This document shows, in pieces, positions 41,895-55,473 of a DNA stretch of 64,000 bases. The notes below the pieces were generated by a model that saw only the letters and a program-made list of their open reading frames with translations, was not told the origin of the DNA and did not search any database. How positions within the stretch are numbered: the first letter of the stretch is position 1; every line of letters begins with the position of its first letter. Origin of the DNA: Phytophthora colocasiae (Eukaryota > Oomycota > Peronosporomycetes > Peronosporales > Peronosporaceae); NCBI GenBank assembly GCA_018806915.1, contig JAGKQI010000075.1, forward strand, positions 496,001 through 560,000, in the 5' to 3' direction. Made by a program: the position numbers and the translations under genes.

Positions 41895-42401
41895 TTGAAA
41901 TGGACCGTCAGTTTTTAGGCATGCAAAGTCTTGTATCATGACAGAACAACGTCCGTCATGAATCTTGCTTTGCACAACAAATTAATGAGCCTGTGGTGCG
42001 CTGTTCCACAACTCGAAACTCGTAACGAAGGCTGAGCAACAACCTGTTCGTCCAGCCATTTGAGAGTAGAAATCACCTGAATGCGACACAAGACAGCGGC
42101 TTCCTATCGCTGACCATTGTCGTTAAAAAGTTGGGTCTTTTTTCTTGTATTTAATGCGTTCGTCGCACGCCTCGTGACCTTGGCGCTAGGCAAGCTGCGT
42201 GTGTGTCTGCAGTCCATTCGCCACCTCGCTAGCGAGTTCTTTTCCCTTCCTAACCCGAGGGTTTATCACGTCACAGCGCTACATCCACACTGACGCCCTC
42301 CTGTTCATCCGCACGCAATTCCAAAGTCACTTCAACATGCTTCACCAAAAGCTCGGGTTGCTAATGTATTTACCTCACTCTTGATCGATCACCTTCGTTG
42401 T
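41895..42401. other. intergenic, no supported gene
   Basis: About 500 bases before the 3' end of the QCR2 gene. Nothing recognisable was found. Confidence 0.5.
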
Positions 42402-43745
42402 TTACTGCAGCTTGCTGGCAACAACGTCCACGTGGGGAACAGTCGACAGCTTGCCAACGGCAGCCACTGAAGGGGTAGCCTTCAGTGCCTTCTGAGCCAA
42501 CTCCTGCAGCTTGGCGGCGGTCACACCCTCAACAAGCTCCGACGGCGACTTGGACACGACGCCAGTGGTGGCAATGAGACCCAGACGGCCAAGAGCACCA
42601 GCCTGGGTGCTGTACTGCTCAAGAGCCTCGAAAGCGGCCGTGTTCTTAGCAGCAGCCAGCTCCTCCTTAGAAGCAGGGGCCGAAGCAGCCTTCTTCAGCT
42701 CAGCAGCGAATGAGTCCACCAGAAGTCCAGCCTCCGAGGAAGCAGCGTAGCCCGACAGACCGAAGAGACCAACGTCGCTGTAGCTTGACAGGAAAGCCGA
42801 TGCCTTCTTGTTGTTCAGACGCAGGCTCAGCAGAGCACGGAGGACCTGAGAAGCACCGAAGTCAGCGGACTCACGGCCCACCATAGGCAGAGCCACAGCA
42901 ACGTGCGTGAACTTGCCCGCCTTCTTGACACGGGTCTCACCACCGACGTACTTAGCCGCGGTGCTGGAAGCCTTGATGCCCTTAGCGAAAGAGCCGAAGT
43001 ACTCGTTAGCCAGGTCAGTCAGCGTGTTGTGGGCCACGCCAGCGCCGACCAGAGCAGCGTTGGACGTGTTGACGTACTTCTCGTAGTAGGCCCACAGAGC
43101 CTCAGGGCTGAGAGACTTCAGGTTCTCAGCAGTGGCCAGCGAGCGACCAAGAGTCGAGTCATCGTAAAAGGCAGCAGAGTGCACGTTCTCAATCAACGAA
43201 GCCGAAGCGTCTCCAGCGATCTTCTCCAGTTCAGCCTGCACAATCTTCTTCTGCTCGTCCACGTCGTAGAGGGCGAACTTAGGAGCCAACGTAGTCTCCG
43301 CCAGAATCTCAGCAGCGGCATCCAGCTGATCAGGCAGCACACTGACGCTGTAACGCACAAAGTCGCGACCTGCCTGGGCGTTCACCACGCCGCCGATGGC
43401 CTCAATGTCGCGGTACAAACGCAGGTCCGAACGGTTCGCCGTGGCGCGGAAGGCCATCTTGGCGAACAGCTGTGAGATACCCGCAGTCTCCTCGGTCTCA
43501 TCACGCACACCAGCATCAAGCTGTACGCCAATGGTGGCCACAGTGGCGGCGCGGTTGTCCGAGCTCAGCTTCAGGCCCGACGAGGTCGTCGAAGTAGTGA
43601 GCTTGGGGGCGGCGGCGGCCTGCGGCTGCGTCTTGGGGACCGAAGGGAACTCCTCACTCAGAGCCACACTGGGCATAGCACTGGCCTTGGTGAACAGCGA
43701 GCGCGAGGCGCGGGCCGCGAGCTTGGAGGACGACGACGCAAGCAT
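42402..43745 (-). CDS. QCR2: ubiquinol-cytochrome c reductase core protein 2 (complex III)
   Basis: A single exon of 447 residues, the normal size of an M16-family core protein. The N-terminus MLASSSSKLAARASRSLFTK is a typical mitochondrial presequence. The position of the zinc motif HxxEH is occupied by ISQLFAKMAF, so it is not the processing-peptidase beta subunit. Conserved features include LQLDAGVRDETEETAGI-type N-domain sequence, VLPDQLDAAAEILAETTLAP and DDSTLGRSL. It has a structural role in the matrix-facing part of the bc1 complex. Strong G/C third-position use fits a highly expressed gene. It is divergent from RME-8, with 379 bp between start codons. Confidence 0.88.
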   Translation of the reverse strand: MLASSSSKLAARASRSLFTKASAMPSVALSEEFPSVPKTQPQAAAAPKLTTSTTSSGLKLSSDNRAATVATIGVQLDAGVRDETEETAGISQLFAKMAFRATANRSDLRLYRDIEAIGGVVNAQAGRDFVRYSVSVLPDQLDAAAEILAETTLAPKFALYDVDEQKKIVQAELEKIAGDASASLIENVHSAAFYDDSTLGRSLATAENLKSLSPEALWAYYEKYVNTSNAALVGAGVAHNTLTDLANEYFGSFAKGIKASSTAAKYVGGETRVKKAGKFTHVAVALPMVGRESADFGASQVLRALLSLRLNNKKASAFLSSYSDVGLFGLSGYAASSEAGLLVDSFAAELKKAASAPASKEELAAAKNTAAFEALEQYSTQAGALGRLGLIATTGVVSKSPSELVEGVTAAKLQELAQKALKATPSVAAVGKLSTVPHVDVVASKLQ

Positions 43746-44124
43746 CTCGGCTGGGATCTAGAGGGACAAATGGAGTGCTGGGGGTGCAGGTGCGTTTTTG
43801 TGCTTCTGGTGGTGAGGCGGCGCATGTGGGCCTCACACGATGGGGATGTATGTAATTGGTGGAAATTCTTTGCCTTTTTGACAAATCACAAAAATGTTAC
43901 TTCTAAAGTTGAAGTGGATCCAGGAGTGATTGTCTCGCACTTAAGTCAACACGACCTTTCGCGCTCTCTGCCATTCGCGAATAAGGCCAGCAATTGAGAA
44001 GATCGCTGCGTAGTGATCCACTTGAAGTGAGAGAAGAGAATCCAGTAGAAGCCAAAGGCGTAGGAGTAAACGAACAGAAAGAAAAAAGCAGCCGATAAAC
44101 AACAAGGACCTGCCCACACACACC

Positions 44125-47100
44125 ATGGAGATGAAGCGCGTGGTGGCGCGCTTCATGGTGCACAAAGTGGGCAGCTTCGTGGTGAAAGAGCGTGTGATCT
44201 GCTTCGGAGAATACTCGTTCTCGACATTGGACAGAGAGAATCAGCAAGTCACCAACACGTGGCCATATGAGGATGTGGATGGCGCTAACGTACTTGAAGG
44301 CGAGACGGATTTCGTCATTCACACGCCACGTCACCGCATTAAGAAGACTGTCTACCGCTGCCACTTCCGTATGGAAGTGTTAGTGTGTCTGATGCGTCTA
44401 CGCAGTCAACACTACGCCAAGATGCCAGATGCACCGCAGCCGCCGCCCACTGAGCTGCAGACGCATGCATTTCAGAGTCTCAAGTACCACAAGAATGGTG
44501 TGCAGTCTACTTGCGTTGTGGAGATCCGTCCTGACGGCATTTATCAGCGAGACAATGAAGGAGATCTCATGAGTCATATCCCGTACACGAGTTTGGTCTC
44601 CATTGACGTCATCTGCGACGACCATGAAGCTATTGCGTTGAATCACTCGGACAATTCCAGTTTGTTCATTGTGCCAAGACGCACAGAGCTTGCACAAGCT
44701 ATTAGCAGAGTTATGAAAGCATACGGCATGCAGATCAACGAATATCGCAAGAAAACCATAGAGGCGGTGTTGAAAGATGATGGGAAAGCGTCCTTCGGTA
44801 CCAGCGTGTCATTTGAGTATCAAGTATTGAAGGTGTCGCAGTCAAACGAGTCCAGTGCTGTTCCACGCACACTTTCCGTATCGGAAAAGTATATTACGGA
44901 GTATGCAGATGCCAAGACAGTTATTTCCAGTCGACCATTGTCGAGAATCTACACTTTGGTCATGTATCAAGATACCTTGCAAGCATTTGAAGTCGTGTAC
45001 GCGGACGGCGTCAAGCGCAAGTACTATTCTGCGCAGCGCGAGAAGATCGTGTGTGAATTACTGGCGTCGTGCCATGCACTGGGAAACTACCAGGTTGGTG
45101 TGGAGATGACTGAAGTAGCGGACTCGGTTCGTATGATCCCGCGCAAAATCATTTTGCAAGAAGGTAATAAGATTGCAAACACGCTGCCGAACGTGAACGT
45201 GATGGATCGTGAACTCCGTGTCGCGCAAGCAAATGTTTTACAACTGCTTGCAGTACATGGCTATCGCAAGACAGCACGCACTCAACGGCAACTTCCTCGT
45301 GGCCTTGACGAAGAGATGCACTCTCTATCGCTAGAACTGAACGTCAATACGCCTACCTCTGGTGTTATTGCACAGCCAAATAAGCCTTTCGATAAGGTGT
45401 TGTACGTCTTGGCACGTGAGCTACACGATGTTGTTGGCCGTCATGGTGCAACGCATGATTTTGTGACTACGTATCTTCAATCGCTTTACCGCTTGACGTT
45501 GGCGCCCCCTGCTATCAACGAATTCATGAAAATTCTGACAGAGGTACATTACACTACTTTATCATGCTCAAATGGTATTGAGTTTAATGAGTCTATGTAC
45601 TTGTGTTGCTTTAGCGTGGGGAAGAGTACATAGGCACAATATCCAAGATTCTGGTGAGCAAGAACTCGGTTGCTATCTACTGGATATTCATGTTGTTGAG
45701 CCGGTTGATGGAGTCGAAAGCGCATAAGCTTCAATGTCGGCAACTACTGCTGTCGAATGGTGTCTTTATGATGACACTTCTGTCACTACTTGACGAAGAT
45801 ACCCATGTAAGTCCACCCGAAGGCGTTCCGTTGAAATCATGATTACACTCTTACACAACTGCTTGTGAATTCTAGACTGGTGCATTCTTGTCAGATCTGC
45901 CAACAATGAAACTGTGCCAGTTTATCCTGTTACTGGTGAAGGCAAATGTCGAGAAGCAGCGGAAACTATCAGAAACGCTGTATCAACACCTGGCGACAAA
46001 ATACCGCATGATGCTGCGAATTCTTTTTAGTTTTCCTGCTTTGGCTACCGTGGAGGCGTGTGTGGGCATCCTTAGCAGAATGACGAAAAACCCGGCGTTC
46101 CTGCATTTTGGCAACATGGGATCTCCGCTGAGATCTAATGATGGAAAAATACCTCGGCAATCACTTAGCTTTGGTGAGACTTTGAATTTTGGGCCAGGCA
46201 GTCAGCGTGGAGCACCGATGGCTCCACTATCTCGGCCTCCATTGTTTTCTTCTAGGAGAAATAATTACGCCCTCAGTCGAAACAACACATTCTCGTCATC
46301 AGAGGCATCTTCTAGTGGTGGATCCAGCCTTCCCGCTAGTGTGGTGGTCGTTCAGAATCCTGAAGTTCTCCTACGGCAATACCGGCAATTTCTTGAGGCA
46401 GCATGTGGCTCTTTAAAGATGGGGATTGATCAGTACGACGACTCGGTTTTCTTGCGTCTTCGCTACAGGTGTCGCAACATCTTCTTGCAGGAGCTTATGA
46501 GTCATTTGGTGGGTAATTTCGAGGAGTTCAAGCGCGTATACAGCGTTGATTGCAGTCATTTTAATGGTTTTGTCGGAACAGCGGATGGGCAGCGAGAAAA
46601 GACCAAGTTTTATCTGACCCCGCGAGCACTGATTGCCGTGAGAATTTTGACAAAACATACTCATGAATTTGAGTTTCGCTCAATTGAAGAGGTTACTCAA
46701 GCGACTTCGATACCAGACGCGTTCATCCTCACAGTGAAGACCAAATTGAAGTTCATTTACTCCGACCAAAGCAATGACATTGTTGAAAAAATGAAGTCCT
46801 TGGCTGGAGTTATTGGGATCCACTTTCGATTCAAGACCCGGGATAAGCTTCCAAAACAACAAGCAGAAAGGCCTCTTGATCAATCGGCTTTCCAATCTAA
46901 CGACTTATTTGATGTGCAGCGGCGGACTGGAAGGCACGGATCCACACACTTACGGAAGAAGAAGCTGTGTTTCGTTGACGGAACTATTGAAGAGTTTTCA
47001 AATTGCTCAAAGAAGACTTACGATCTAAAGAATTTGCGACGTGTAGTGGTTCCTGGGTTGGAGAATGACGAAAGCCAAAATATGGTGGCCTTGGAATTTG

Positions 47101-50100
47101 TGGATAGCAGCCGAGTTGTTTACATTCCCTACGATATCGAAAAGTTTCTTGCAGCTCTGTACGATGGATACCGCTACGTCGGAAACTACGATGTATCGCT
47201 AAGTCGTGAATTTTCAAATTTGAACCCGAGAATGTCTCCTCGAGTACTGCTGAAGGATGAACATGAACGATTTCTCTATCTTAACCACGACGGCCTTTAC
47301 ATTCCAGCACATGTAATTCTGGAGAAAGAGATTGACATGATGAGTGGAGAAGATGTCAGTATCACATCCGCAACAAACAGAGTCACTTTTGCCCTGGAGA
47401 GCCTGAATATGAATGTTGAGATTGAGGATTTTGCGGGGAAGTCGATGCGTGGGCGGTTGGAAAAATTATCTTTCAGTTCATTGCTTCGGGGAATTAACAA
47501 CATGGTAAGGAACACGGATAAAAATATGCATGAGATGTATAAGCTAACGTCTTCTTTCTGACATTTTGCGTTGATAGCTCGAGCATTCCTGTAAGCCACC
47601 TATTCGTGCAAACGAGATTTGTGTCATTCTCGAAACCTTTTGCCGGATCAACGATGGTTGTTATCGGCTTGCGATGGAACAGTCAAATGGTGGCGCAATG
47701 GTACTTGTTCCTACTCTTGCGCAGATATTGGTATCTGGGGATTCGATTGCTACTGTTTGGGCAGTAAATGCACTTCACTCGCTCATTGCTGATAAGTCGA
47801 GATCAAATGCTCATCATGCAGCTGAGAAGGCTATTCGCTTTCAGGTATTCGAGCATAGCAAGATTATTTCGCTGTTAACTGGCCTTCTGGAACAGCGCAA
47901 TTCAAGCTCCACGCTAGTACTGCTGCAATTGGTCCTGGATGTCCTGGTGGTTTCTCGTCACAGTACCGATAACAACCACTTTGATGCCATCGTGAAAGAT
48001 CTTGGAGGCAAGTACACACTGTTGCTGGAGCTAGCAGCTCAAGGAATGAATGCTGGATTGACTGCAGCTGTCATTTGCGTCTTAAAAGTGATTGTAGACC
48101 ACGGTGATCATAAAATACGGAAGCGAATTTGCGATGCTGCCTTAGATTCCGGTCTAACTCTCCAGCACCTGCGCAAAGCATTTTTCCACCCCTCGGATAA
48201 CGCAAAGGAGACGTATCAGTACATTGCTAGCATCTGGGTGACTCATCACAAGGCTTCCCATGAGATGCTGGTGAGGATTCTTCCGCATGGATTTATTCGG
48301 ATGATTTCGAGCCCAATGGTTAGAAAACTGTTGAAGAAGCAGCGAGCTCGACAAACTGAGTCTACCCGCCGGAAAAGTAAGCATCAGTTACAGAGCCATG
48401 TTGATGGATCAGCGTGGTTTATTCGTCGCATGCAACTCCAGATTGGAACGCTGTTCGCTAGCGAATCAGCGAAAGAAGCTCGAGTCAAAGAGGATCCATC
48501 GCGAATGAATTATCCTGGTGAATCATCAACGGACATGGCGTTATTGTCAAGTATGGTAAGCAAAGATTTTATGCTCCCGGACTTGATTTGGAATGAGGCT
48601 ACGCGAGGTGAACTGAAAGTTGCACTCACTTCAGCGATTGAAGAATTTGAACAATTTAAAGCTAACCAAGCAGTTGCACTGACGTTAGTTGCTTCTCGAA
48701 AAGGAAATAATGAGCTCAAGTGGAATCATGCCCAGTTTTCAGTGAGATACGAAACCATTGCCCAGGAGCTTCAGGTTGACCGGTTTTATCTACGCGTGAT
48801 TACAGACAGAATAAGTGACGGATCGTTGCAGTTGGCAGAAGTGGCCAAAGTTGTTCGATCGATGGAAGCGGGAACACATCGAGGAAAGCTGAAAACTTCA
48901 AGTAGCCTCTTTTTCGCCAGCATGGATATCGCGAAAGACCCAGCGAAGTTTTTTAATGAGGTGTATCAGTGTTGGTTGGAGCATCTTCACTTGAACAATA
49001 TTCCGTTATCAGGATCGAGCGATTGGTCTGCAAGTGGGAGCAATGGATTCCCTCAATTTACTGGCGCAATCGGAAGTGAACAGCATGGTCACTCAATGCT
49101 GAAAATCTTGATCGAACTTGCCAATGTTTTCCCTGAAACACGACCGATTACCAAACACAGAGCTCGCTTCCTCACAGAGTTATTGCGGAACTCATATTTG
49201 GCAAGTGAAATCCAAGATATTGTTGAATTGCTGTCTGGATTGAGTCTGTCTGGAGATGCCTGTGCCGAGTTATGTACGAAGAACCACATCCAAGTGCTGC
49301 TATACATGTCCTTGCTCTCTCACAGGCACCAAGTACCCCAACTAGGCAGTGAGATGACGAACGATCTCGGGGACATACCAATGATGGATTCGTTCGTGTC
49401 CGAAGCTAATGAGACCTCATCAGTTCCGATTGCAGAGCTTTCTTTTTACGAAGAGTCAAGGTATTCACTCAGATGGAGCATAAAGCTTAAAGCTGTCGGA
49501 GAGGCGGGCGACGCCATAACGCTCAAAGGTCCTTTTTCAGCAAACGACCTGAAAGAGTATTTAGACGCTGACCCTTTCATTCGGCATCGCCAGATTGATG
49601 CTCTGTATGTTTGCTGCTGCTCGACGCATTCTGACGGAGAAGATCACATATGGAAGTCGATATTTGAATACCCAGAGCTGCGTTGGATGGAGTTGACAGA
49701 CGAACCAAATGACGCAAATTGTGCCATGTTCGCCTTGAAATCGCTGAGAAACTTTATGATTAAAGACCAACGGAAAGCATCAGCTGGAAACAAACATTTG
49801 TGGCCTCCACCATTGGTGAATATCGTGGTGGCGAATACGTCGTCCCTAGCTTTATTGGTCCAGCTTCTTCTCGTAAACAACTCAAACGTGCGAAGATACG
49901 TCTGTGAGATGCTAATGTATCTAAACGATGAAGAACTGGATGAGTTGTACAAATACGGAGCCTTCTATTTCATTTTGGCTACTGCTGCGAATCTGGGAGG
50001 GACCGACAAGTTGTCTGCCTTTGTTCCAGAAGCAACCTTACTGAAAAGAATCCACCGAAGTCAGCGGCCATTGGACCGGTATGTAGGTCAGAGCTATCTG

Positions 50101-53100
50101 ACTGACATTCTACCCGAGTCGCTCATTGGACTTCTGGACTCAGAGACTCCTGAAGCATTTGCTGACGTGTATAGTGGGCGAAAGCGTGACAAGCGTGTTT
50201 TGTGGTCGTCGGCGATGAGGTTGCACTTGCAAGAGATGATGGATGAACATCTACGAGAGTTTAAGGAAAACTTGAAGACGAACGTCACAGCGAGGTACAG
50301 CTACACCCCTATCCCTCCGATTTCCTATCTGGAGTTGTCTGGGGACGTGTACTGCAGTGGATTCTATCTTTCAACTTTTAACCAGTCTAATTCAGATGCT
50401 GAGGAGGTGGAAGACCCTGTATTTATGATGAAAAGTATCGAGGAGAAATGGCGGTACCTGGTCCGTCGTAAAGCGGATGGTATGGAGGACGATTTGGATC
50501 ATTCAGATGCGTACAAGTTATTTGGCTGGAGCGAAGACATTTCATTTTCGTCATCAGATTTGCGTTCACGCTATCGGGAATTATGTCAGCAACAAGTTGA
50601 ATTGTCAACAGTTCGTCAAGCATTTGATTCTCTCTGCAGTGCGCTTGAGCGGAAGAACGAGGCTGGTGGTGGAAAATCATCAGGTGATGTTATCGAGCGT
50701 ATTTTGAAGTCACAGATGCAGTTATTGGACAAATACGGCTTTCAGTTTTTCTCATATGAGTCTTCGACACTTGACCTGCTTGTCCGTGTGTTGGCTTCTC
50801 GAACGGCTAAGGAGGCTAAAGTTCGGTTCCTAGCCATGCAGTTTCTTGAACGTCTTTTGTCTGTCGCACCTCAAAATGGCCCTCTTATGGTTTTAATCGA
50901 AGGTAGCTGGGATGCCGTTCTCGACCTGGTGGAAAGTTGTGCGTATGGCCATGATGTAGCAGCGAAGGAGACGATGTTTACGATCTTAAAATTGATTCTG
51001 ACGTCTGAAGAAGGGGTGCACTCGCTACTACAGGTAGAAAACGATAAAAATGGCTCAATTTCAATTCCACCATCGAAGACATTCGACTTTAACACTTTTG
51101 GAGATGATGACAACACGTCATTCTTTACCGCGACAGAGTACACCTCACAAAATGGAGCTGGGAAGTCTAGATATGCGCAGCGCGTGTATTCATTGCTGGA
51201 TGATGTCATTCTTTCGTTCGAGAACATCCAACCGTGGCATATCCAGAAGATGTCGTTTGAAATTGCATCCTCCCTATGTCGAAGTCATGAGCTACAACAG
51301 CAAATCATGACTTCCACACGTGTGTTTTGGAAGGGTCTCTATTTGATCTTGGCTTCCGCCGAAAGCTCGTCCGGAGTTAATAACACCCAAGAAAGTATCA
51401 CTGCGTTAGAAAAACAAGAGCGAGATATGTTGGAAAGCGCTTTTGGAGCTCTTCGTTCGCTCGCTTTGGGACCGGATGGCAACAGCCGATCTGCAGGGCT
51501 TGAAGCTCTAGCTAATCTCCTTCCGATGGACTTTTTGGATCGCCTGGAAAAACCAAATGGGTATGACTTCTGTACAATATTATTGTCAGATATTCGGGAA
51601 CCGACTTGCATCTGGAATGAAAGCACGCGCAACGAATTATCTCAATTGACAGAAGAGTTTTGCACGGACCCTAATGACGATGGAGTATCATTTCTAGAAA
51701 GCGCTACCAATTATATGTACGATTGCCTCAGCTCAGAGCCGTACGTTGGAGGTATCTACTTGCTGATTTTGCTCGAGAAGTCGGAGGAAAATCCTCACGT
51801 GATTACCGAAGATACGCTGTTCCCAACTACTGCTGTAGATTTCGTTGAGTCTCTCTTCTGCTTTTTGAACGAAAACAGAGACCCAAAGCTTGGGATTTAT
51901 TCGGATACAATGCCTGCATTGGACTGCTTAAGTCTTTTATGCGACTTGCCGGCCTTCCGACCTGCCATTGTGGAGTGCTTGGAACAGCATATTGATGATG
52001 AGGATGCAGTGAACGCATCAATATCGGTTGCTACACTTGGTAGATACTTACTTCCATTTGATGGTGATGACAAAACCAAGGCGGGAGTATCGATATCATC
52101 GCGTCGGTCGCTATCGACGTATGGATTTAAAGCTAAGGACGAAGCAGGCGATGCTCCAACTGCTATGGAAACCGAATTTGGGAATGTGGATTATTTGGCT
52201 CGACAAGAGATGGCGCTGCTTATCCTGAACAAAATATGTGGTTTCGAGTGTAACTTGGAACGGATGCTGGAACCTTTTTGCCAGTTCACGTGGTGTCTTC
52301 AGGTTATCACAGATCATCTTGGTTTCGAACAAGCATATTACGCCTTGTCTTGCTTGGCTGAGCTGTGCGATACTTGTCTAGTCATCGCCGAGTACGTGCA
52401 AGATTGTGGTCTTTGGGTTGAAATTCTGGGTATCGCGCTCCAATCAAGACAACACGTCCTTCACGAGCATTTTCTCCGAGCTGAAGCACTGCGAGAACCT
52501 GCATTTGAAGTTTTGTACGCGTTGCTGATGAAAGATATGGAATTACGAGAGAAGATGTACAGCGGACTCTGTCGATTTCTCCCATACCCGATCGTGTATC
52601 AAATTCACCTGGATCCGAACAAGGCGACACGGTTCTTTGATGACAACCACCAAAAGAGTGATTTGATTTGGAATTCTCACCGGCGAACAGAAGTACGAAA
52701 AAAGCTTGACCAAATTATTTGTCGAAACCGAGTAGAACGATCACTCGGTAAACGAGACTCTGTTCTGCTTGATGATAAGACAGATTTTATCCCGGCCCCT
52801 GACAACTTTGTGGCAGGACTGTACATTGAGCGATTCTTGTCTCGACCAGATCCAGAAAAGCTGACAAACCCATCGTACAATCTGGAGTTGCTTTTTCAGC
52901 AATGGAGAACCCAACTCGACCAACTGATGCGTTTCGATCTTCAAAATCCTCCAGACAATCTCAAAGCAATTGCCGACGAAATTGACAAGTATACGATGGC
53001 TATGACGCACATTTTGAGAGCATCGCTTGATGTCGACGAAACCATTGCTGACAACCGTATACCTGACCAAATCGTAAAGCTTGTACGGAACTGCAACCAG

Positions 53101-54423
53101 AATTTAATCACAGGCTTCCCGTACCGCTGTATTTTGCGTATCGCTCGACGTTTGGTGCAGTTCCCAGAGATCACGTCGAAAGAATTCGTAGAGTTGCTTA
53201 TTTGTCGAATTACCATGCAACACCCTGATATCCCGTCTTTGCTGAAGGTGCTACGTCGTGTATTGGAAGCTCGCAGCACGACATTGACAGAGAATGGAAC
53301 GAAAGATGATCCCGAGTACTGGTTGAAAGATCTCAAGTATTACCCTCAGATGTTGGCCTTCCTGGAAGGATTAGTGGAAAACAAGGAGCAACTCGAAGCC
53401 CCCCTTCTTTCGAACGTGAATCGTGTTTTGCGTATCATCCATGCTGAAGAACCGAAAGAAACGCATTTGAAGCAGATATCACGCAGTTTCATGGGACGCT
53501 GGCACAACTTCACACTGGAAAGCCGTCCTTCGATGCTCCGTAACTCGATTAAGACTGGTCAATCGGAAGCGAAGCCACCTGTGGGCACTGGGGCTACAAA
53601 TATCGAATCAGCAGATCCAAACATTATGAGCACACAGAGTTTCGATGTGGACGGAGCACGAGGGATCCCTGCAAGTGTCGAGAGCTTTGATGTGGATGGA
53701 GAGCGAGAACCTTCCATTCGGGTCGATGTCAAGAGCATTCCTCCTGATCGTGAGGTTGATATTGACGGCACATTTATACAAGCACCTCCAAAGAGTATCA
53801 AATTCACTGATGGGGCTGTCGAGTTAACAGACGCTGTTGCTCCTCGAAGTTTTCGGTACAAGGGAGAAGATGTTCGCAATTCCCCACTGCCGTCTCCCAC
53901 ATCGGTCCGCTACTCGACATTAGGAGCTCGATACGAGCCTATCGATTCGCAGTATCATTCCAGAAAGGCAGCCGAATACGACGATCACGAAGACGACGAA
54001 GACATCTTTGCTACGCGACCTCGTCGTGGTAGTTTGCCATTGAAACCAGACGACGTTGACGTTAAGATGGTCAACGGCAAAAGGATCACATCACTTGCGG
54101 CTGGTGACATTCCCATGAGCAATATCAACGTCAGCACCTTTATCTCGCAAGCGCCAACTACACGTCGTCGTAATCAAGCAACAGCTGAGATCCCATCGGA
54201 CACAACGTCGTATCTGAGTCGTCAAAGCGGAGTAAGTGGCATGAGTGGCATGAGCGGTATGAATTCGGAGCGACGGTATTCATTGTTGGACTCGTGGAAG
54301 GCTCCATCCTCAGCAGCTCCAAACTCGTCATTGACTACGTTAACCATTTCCAGACGAGGCCGTCGAGCTGCTGCAGTCTACAGCAGACACAAGTCCAAGA
54401 AAAAACGTTGGTTTAACAGATAA
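44125..54423 (+). CDS. endosomal J-domain protein RME-8/GRV2/DNAJC13 with degenerate J domain
   Basis: Four exons: 44125-45543, 45615-45806, 45876-47504 and 47578-54423, all phase 0; about 3361 residues, longer than animal (about 2240) or plant (about 2550) orthologues. N-terminal PH-like blocks include ARFMVHKVGSFVVKERVI and SLVSIDVICDDHEAIAL. The RME-8-specific IWN repeats are present: LIWNEATRGEL (near 48590), VLWSSAMRLHL (50197), CIWNESTRNEL (51607) and LIWNSHRRTEV (52660). A GYF-like segment is near 49450-49680. The J-domain position (DAYKLFGW ... RSRYRELCQQQ ... RQAFDSLCSAL, 50500-50650) lacks the HPD loop. The C-terminal 300 residues are Ser/Asp-rich and end in a basic tail. Orthologues work on early endosomes with retromer and Hsc70; the missing HPD argues against Hsc70 stimulation here. 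Confidence 0.9.
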
Positions 54424-54501
54424 ACTAAAACTGCATGTTCAATTTTCTTCAATTTTTTTTTTTCATAGTCTTGTTGAAGTTGAAGACCATCACTCTGTAA
54501 A

Positions 54502-55336
54502 ATGAGTTTGCAGCAGCAGCATACTGTGAGAGGTTCAGGCCCCATGAAGGATGAAGTACTCACAGAAGGAGACAGCAGCATCCTCCGCTACATCAAGACG
54601 CTGACAAGCCACCAAACGAACGCGAAGCAGCAGAGGATGGATCGGTACATGCAAAAAACCAAACGCAACTCGATCAAGAATGTAGTGCCGACAGGGTTAT
54701 CGCACCAGAATGTGCTGAAGCCGAAGGGGAATATATCAAAGGGAAATATCCCAAAGCAGAATGCAAAGCTGGGCAACAGCAAGTCGATAGCACCGAATGT
54801 GCTCAAAGAGCACGAAAAAGAGACTGGGTTAAGGAAGAGATTGCAGTCGAAACATCCGTATCAATTCAGAGACAAGAAGCGGAAGAAGACAAAGCGTGAG
54901 AAGCAGGTCACGACAATTAACTCGTTTGATCGATTCAGATTCAGCAAAACCAGCTCTCCAAGCAATACGCCCCAATACCCTGCTGCTTCGAGCGGAAACA
55001 AGTCTACTCAACCGCAAAGGTCGAAGCGCGAGTCTATAGGGCTGTCTTCGGTTCAGGTTTGGACAATCGTTTCCTTGGGTGTATAACACGTCAAAGGCTC
55101 ACACACAATTTTACAATTGATGCGGTTGATAACAGCAAGCGACGAACTCGCTCATGTCATTCAGTATTCCAACCCAAGCTACTGCTCACGATCCGTGGAG
55201 TGCCTCAAACCAGCTCGAATATCAACCACCGGAGGGAACATCGTCGGAAACCCTCCAGTACGCTATTTCACAGCACGAAGTTGCAGTCCCTGCTTACGAC
55301 CATCTCGTCCACATCATGGAGTCGATCTTCTTTTAG
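54502..55336 (+). CDS. basic hypothetical protein
   Basis: Exon 1 starts at 54502 and ends at 55056 or 55080; exon 2 is 55136-55336. Both donors are in phase with the acceptor AACAG, giving 251 or 259 residues. The first two thirds is Lys/Arg/Asn/Gln-rich (RMDRYMQKTKRNS, KKRKKTKREKQVTT), like a nuclear or nucleolar protein. The C-terminus (LEYQPPEGTSSETLQYAISQ ... HLVHIMESIFF) looks conserved. Unspliced, the frame would end at 55086. The family is not recognised. It is tandem to RME-8, 78 bases downstream of its stop. Confidence 0.65.
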
Positions 55337-55473
55337 GCATAACTTAACGTACACGTAACGTCTTTTTCAACCGTCTCGCTACGACGTCTTGACTCTTGGC
55401 ATATCCACTGCAACCGTCGCATGTTGCGACTACTGGTTATTCACGATCTTGCGTCTACTACTTGCAATCGAAG

